Origin: Piliocolobus tephrosceles
Lineage: Eukaryota > Chordata > Mammalia > Primates > Cercopithecidae
DNA length: 64,000 nucleotides
Assembly (NCBI RefSeq): GCF_002776525.5
Contig: NC_045441.1
Span: 103,163,025 to 103,227,024 of the forward strand
Direction: 5' to 3'
Below the pieces are notes generated by a model that searched no databases, was not told where the DNA came from, and saw nothing but the letters and a program-made list of their open reading frames with translations. The stretch's first letter is position 1, and the number at the start of each line of letters is the position of its first letter. A program made the position numbers and the translations under genes. Positions 59,636 to 64,000 of the stretch are shown in pieces.

Positions 59636-60700
59636 CAGGGCCATATTTTTAACACTGAAAATAACAGAAGAAGGAATTCTGAAGCTGTCAGGTGAGGAAA
59701 GTGATTCTGACCCATCTCTCCTTATAAGAATAGAGAAAAAATAATCATGCTGAAACATGGATAACAGAAAAGGATTATAATAAAACAGTATTCAAAATCT
59801 ATGTTTCAGAAAAATAGAATAAGATATACAAAAAGATCCTATAAACAAATAAACCTCAGAAAATTTGCCTGAAAATATGAAAATTATAATCTAGTACTTA
59901 AAAATAAACTATATTAAATTAGGAAAACAATGAAATAATGACACAAATATGATACAGAAAAACTTAGAATTTATGTTATTAGAGAAAAGAAAGACTTGAA
60001 ACGATAGCTGGGAAAATACAGAAAAGATATAGAAATAAAGGGAAAATATTTCCAGATATAAAGAATGAACTAGAAGAAACACAAGAATGAACTTGAGATT
60101 TCATTTTATATATATGAAGGAAAACAGCAAAATGCAGTAAACAAATACTAAAAATTTTAATTCTACAAACTTGGAAGTAAACAAAAACGTAACTTGAACA
60201 AAAAATTATTGCTTGAAACTGCAATCAGAACAAACAATACAGAGACATGTAATATGAAACTTAAAGAAAAATAAAACGAAATCCACTGAGCAGCCAGGCA
60301 AAAAGACCTAGTCACTAATAAGGGCGATAGCAGATTGTCAGCTATTTTTTCCCAGCAACATTTCATGATAGAAGACAATATAGCAAAGTATTTGAGAAAC
60401 TCAGGAAGAAAATGAGAGCTAATGATTTTATATGTAGCACAAATGACATCAAGTATAAAAGCCATAACAAAACATTATGAAAATTTCAGAATTCAGAGAA
60501 TATTGTGCCTGTAAACCCTTCTTCAGGCATTTAACAAGAATGGAATTCTGACAACCAAAATGACTAGAATGACAATGATGTTAGGACCAGTGATGAACAC
60601 TGGATAAATATTTACCTGAAAAACTAAAGCAAAATGGCAATTATAATAGAGAAATTATAATATGTCATGGCTATATGTTCTTACAGTTGTCATCAAAGGT

Positions 60701-61311
60701 GGGCCAGGCACATTGGCTTACGCCTGTAATCCCAACATTTTGGAAGGCCAGGGTGGGAGGACTGCATGAGGCCAGGAGTTTCAAACCAGGGCAACATAAG
60801 CAAAACCCTGTCTCTTCTAAAAATAAAAATAGGGCCGGGCACAGTGGCTCACGCCTATAATCCCAGGACTTTGGGAGGCCGAGGTGGGCAGATCACAAGG
60901 TCAGAAAATCAAGACCATCCTGGCTAACATGGTGAAACCCCTTCTCTGCTAAAAATACAAAAAATTAGCCGGGCATGGTGGTGGGCACTGGTAGTCCCAG
61001 CTACTCAGGAGGCTGAGGCAGGAGAATGGCGTGAACCCGGGAGGCAGAGCTTGCAGTGAGCCGAGATCGCTCCACTGCACTTCAGCCTGGGTGACAGAGC
61101 GAGACTCCATCTCAAAAAGAAAATAAATAAATAAAATAAAAATTAAAATAATTTACCTGGGCATGGTAGCACACACTTGTGGTCCTAGCTACCTGGGATG
61201 CCAAGGTGAGAGAATTGCTTGAGCCTAGGAGTTTGAGTTTACAGTGAGCTATGATCATGCCACAGCACTCCAGTCTGGGTGATAGAGAGAGGCTCTGTCT
61301 CTAAAAAAATA
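60701..61311 (+). mobile_element. AluJ-type Alu, split by an AluY
   Basis: The left monomer is 60701-60832 and the right monomer is about 61151-61311. Divergence and 'GCCAGGAGTTTCAAACCAGG' are AluJ-like. ATCAAAG near 60692 and 61312 is a remnant target duplication around the whole nest. Confidence 0.88.
60833..61150 (+). mobile_element. AluY inserted in the AluJ linker
   Basis: This is a full-length Alu with 'GGAGGCAGAGCTTGCAGTG' and many intact CpGs. Its tail, AAAATAAATAAATAAAATAAAA, merges with a copy of the AluJ middle A-rich linker (AAAATAAAAAT before, AAATAAAAATTAAAATAA after), which served as the target. Confidence 0.92.
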
Positions 61312-61814
61312 ATCAAAGTGAAGAATGAAGTATATGAAATTAATGATTAATCAAAATTAATTATCAGAATTAATGATTGTCTTATGTTTATTAACCAAAA
61401 AACTAATGCTTTACATTAAATGTTAGGAAAGAATGGGGAGGGAGGAAATAGGCTATTTGCTACTTTTAATATTGCTTGCGATAGGACACTAAAAGACAAC
61501 GTTCAGAAAGAAAGGGATCACGATTATTGTATAAGAATATTAGTATAAAGTAAACATTAGAACTTTCCTAAATACCAAATAAAATACTTATGGAGAGATC
61601 AATTAAAAACTTTTTAAAGTGGTTATCTATATAGTAGACAAGGCATAGGGCCAAGAGGACAAGACTTTTCTGAATATACCTTGTTTATTATATTTGACAT
61701 TGGAACAATTAAAATATTGTAAATAACTTTAATATTTTTTAAAAGTTATAAAAGGTTAAAGCAACACAAAACAAATGAACCCTATGTATTGAGTTTGTAG
61801 CGTAACTTAGCCTA

Positions 61815-62187
61815 TGTATTATTTGTTTTCATATTGCTATGAAGAAATATCTGAGAATGGGTAATTTATAAAGGAAAAGTTTTAATTGACTCACAGTTCT
61901 GCACGGCTGGGGAAGCTTCAAGAAACTTACAATCATGGTGGAAGAGGAAGCAAACACCTCCTTCTTCAAATGGCAGCAGGAGAGAGACGTGCAGAGCGAG
62001 AGGGGCAAAAACGCTTTGTAAAACCATGAGATCTCATGAGAACTACTATCACAACAACAGCATGGAGGAACTGCCCCCATAAATCGAATCATCTCCCACG
62101 AGGTCCCTCCCCCAACACTTTGTGATTACAATTCAGATTAAACTTCAAGATGAGATTTGGGTGGGGACACAGAGCCGGACCATATCA
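61815..62187 (-). mobile_element. MST/THE1-group solo LTR, minus strand
   Basis: It starts TGTATTATTTGTTTTCATATTG and ends GGACCATATCA, with 'GAATGGGTAATTTATAAAGG', 'CATGAGATCTCATGAGAAC' and 'GATTTGGGTGGGGACACAGAGCC' between. Flanking 5-mers GCCTA and CCCTG are only partly alike, so the target duplication has decayed or the ends are off by a base. Confidence 0.88.
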
Positions 62188-63259
62188 CCCTGTGAAAACT
62201 ATTTTAATTGACTTTGAAACACCACAGCTCTACTATATATGCTAGGTGAGATGTAAACTAAGTACACACATAACTGCAAATTTTTTTAAACTTCAGTCAT
62301 CATATTTTTGATGGCAGTGTTTATGTTTTATTCTGTGTCCATTGTGTGTATATCATGAAACAAAGCAAACAAATCATTATACTGGTTTCCTTGTGAACTG
62401 AGATTTTCAGCATAAGACAAAGGAAACACATGTCAGATCAATGCAGTTAAGTAAAAAAATCTTATAGTATTAAAAGTGAGTAGAATATGTCAATATGAAC
62501 TTATGATATAATTTACTAACCAAAAAAAGCTTGGTTCACTGAAAAACCCTGATATAATGACCAACCTAATAGCAATAAGTAGCCTTTCACAATAAGCAAA
62601 TAACAACAACTACCACCCAGATTGTTACTTTTAATACTGTTTCCAAGAATTCTAGAGCAATGACTGATTCCAGATCTTTGACATAAAATGAGCCTGGCAC
62701 TTCTTGCCATATAGAAAATTAGAAAGCTACTGAAGAATATTTCAGATGGGTTAAAGGGTCATAAAAGCCAACTTAAAGAGGCTCCTGCTGGCCAAAGATG
62801 GGACTCTTGAATATCAATAAGTTTAATTGCATCTATGGATGAACAAATTAAATATATTTAAAATGTGATAGATAACAACTAAAAAATTCGCTGATCATAT
62901 TTAAAGTATACTGGGAACCAATTTGTTATTTTGAAAATTGCAAATAAAGAGAAAAAATAAGGCAAACTCTATCTGTATATAAACTGTATATACCTCAGGA
63001 TATCCAAATAGTTGATGAAGAGAGGTATTTCTTTATAGAAGTATCTCAGCTAATAAATTAACTAGGAGTGATAGAATTTTAATGTTCCAACATCATAATT
63101 ATGTAATATATCTAGTCAATAATAAAAAAAAGTCATCCAGGTATTTCATGCTTCTTGACAGATAAACAACATATTACTTGAAATATGCTTGTCAAAAAAT
63201 TAAATCTGATCAATTCTCTAGATCTTACTGTCAATTTATAGGCAATAGGACAATGGAAC
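62188..63259. other. AT-rich DNA, nothing recognised
   Basis: No feature can be supported; it is probably the 5' continuation of the L1M fragment to its right. Confidence 0.4.
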
Positions 63260-63781
63260 GTGTTAACTGATATAAGATGCTATTAGCAAAATCCAGACTA
63301 TGGAAAACTGTGCAAGATAAATGAGCCGATTTGTTCAGCAAAGAGACTATTAAAAAAATTAAAGATGGAGAGGATACCTATATGGCAAAAGAGATGTCAA
63401 AGTTTTATCAACCAACTATAATGTATAAGCCTTATATGAATACTGATTTAAACTAATAATCTTTTTTAAAATACTGACATAGAGATTTTGAACACTTATT
63501 GGGTATCCAATGCTCTTGGAAAATTATTGTTAACTTTTAGGTATAATAAGAAGCCTCTGGTACTATGTCTTAAATAATCCTTATAAAGGTACCTATTAAA
63601 ATATATATAGATAAAATCATAAAATATTAAAATAATCTAGGTAGGGACAAAGGAGAGTGAGTAGGGTAGACATAAAACAAACAAGATTCAGCATGACTTG
63701 ATAAATGATGAAATTGAGTGATGGATACATAGAGATTTATCATCTTATCCTTTAGTTTTTTATATACATATATATATAGAT

Positions 63782-63815
<34 letters not shown>

Positions 63816-63840
63816 GAGATTTTGCATAAGTTTTTTTCAG
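63260..63840 (+). mobile_element. L1M 3' UTR, plus strand
   Basis: 'AACACTTATTGGGTATCCAATG' (63492), 'AAATTATTGTTAACTTTTAGG' (63521) and 'AAACAAACAAGATTCAGCATGAC' (63677) keep the order of an old L1M 3' UTR, ending in a simple-repeat tail. Confidence 0.62.
63760..63815. repeat. Composite (TA)n/(CA)n/(TA)n microsatellite
   Basis: Alternating TA blocks flank a central (CA)8-9 block. It is likely length-polymorphic. Confidence 0.93.
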
Positions 63841-64000
63841 TTAGAAAAGAAAATAATCAAAAATACCTAGTTTTGGAGGGGAGTATGAATCTCCATACTA
63901 AACTAAAATGAATGTTTTTTCAACTGATATTTCAGTGTTTGAGTAAAAATATTATGAAGCTTTAAAATGTTTGAAAAGAACAGCCTTAGGTTTAATTATA

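Larger units (their letters stand above)
58800..61800 (+). mobile_element. HAL1-like LINE, plus strand, split by Alus
   Basis: The sequence between and around the Alus reads as one element. 'CAGCAACATTTCATGATAGAAG' (60353), 'GAGAATATTGTGCCTGTAAACCC' (60496) and 'ATAGAGAAATTATAATATGTC' (60645) recall the 3' half of HAL1, an ORF1-only L1 relative. The left (58800-59320) and right (61312-61800) limits are uncertain. No ORF1 frame survives. Confidence 0.5.

Overview
This window looks like ordinary, gene-poor primate nuclear DNA, most likely human. The evidence is the repeat content: young AluY-type and older AluS/AluJ copies, primate L1P, THE1/MST/MLT1 (MaLR) LTRs, Tigger/MER-type DNA transposons, and the ancient mammalian MIR, L2, HAL1 and L1M families. 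I see no convincing host protein-coding exon, CpG island, tRNA or intact RNA gene. The longest open frames lie in retroelement remnants, run into a homopolymer, or occur in low-information sequence. All family names come from recognising sequence by eye against remembered consensus features; no database was searched, and subfamily names are approximate.

Layout. 0.45-10.2 kb: an MLT1-type LTR, then one old antisense L1M that has been hit repeatedly. The hits are an MST LTR, two Alus, a 5'-inverted L1P that itself carries an ERV LTR, and a GC-rich MER52-like LTR with tandem repeats. 10.2-25 kb: mostly unique AT-rich DNA with MIR, MER5-like, AluY and Tigger-like copies, plus a broken endogenous-retrovirus gag-like stretch at about 17.3-18.6 kb. 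25-38 kb: L2, MIR, MLT1, an MST/THE1 solo LTR split by an AluY, L1M and a MER44-like transposon. 38.1-40.4 kb: a MaLR provirus-like remnant (partial LTR, internal region, partial LTR, minus strand) with two gag-like open frames, an in-frame 81-bp duplication and a half MADE1 mariner element. 40-53 kb: MIR, MLT1, Alu, two L1M fragments, a 1-kb antisense L2, a (TG)n run, an isolated T48 tract and a MER2/Tigger1-like transposon. 53.8-54.2 kb: a U6 snRNA/L1 chimeric retropseudogene bounded by a perfect 16-bp target duplication. 58-64 kb: a degenerate 24-bp minisatellite, HAL1, nested Alus, an MST LTR and an L1M 3' end.

The clearest special item is the U6-L1 chimera at 53,831-54,197. It is a retrotransposition product best explained by LINE-1 reverse transcriptase switching from L1 RNA to U6 snRNA. 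The class is known, so this copy is a textbook example rather than a new system. The other notable items are the twin-primed L1P, the layered insertions that give a relative chronology, the MaLR remnant with its duplication and MADE1 fragment, and the 24-bp minisatellite. I found no operon, CRISPR array or new defence system; the genes here do not work together as a pathway.
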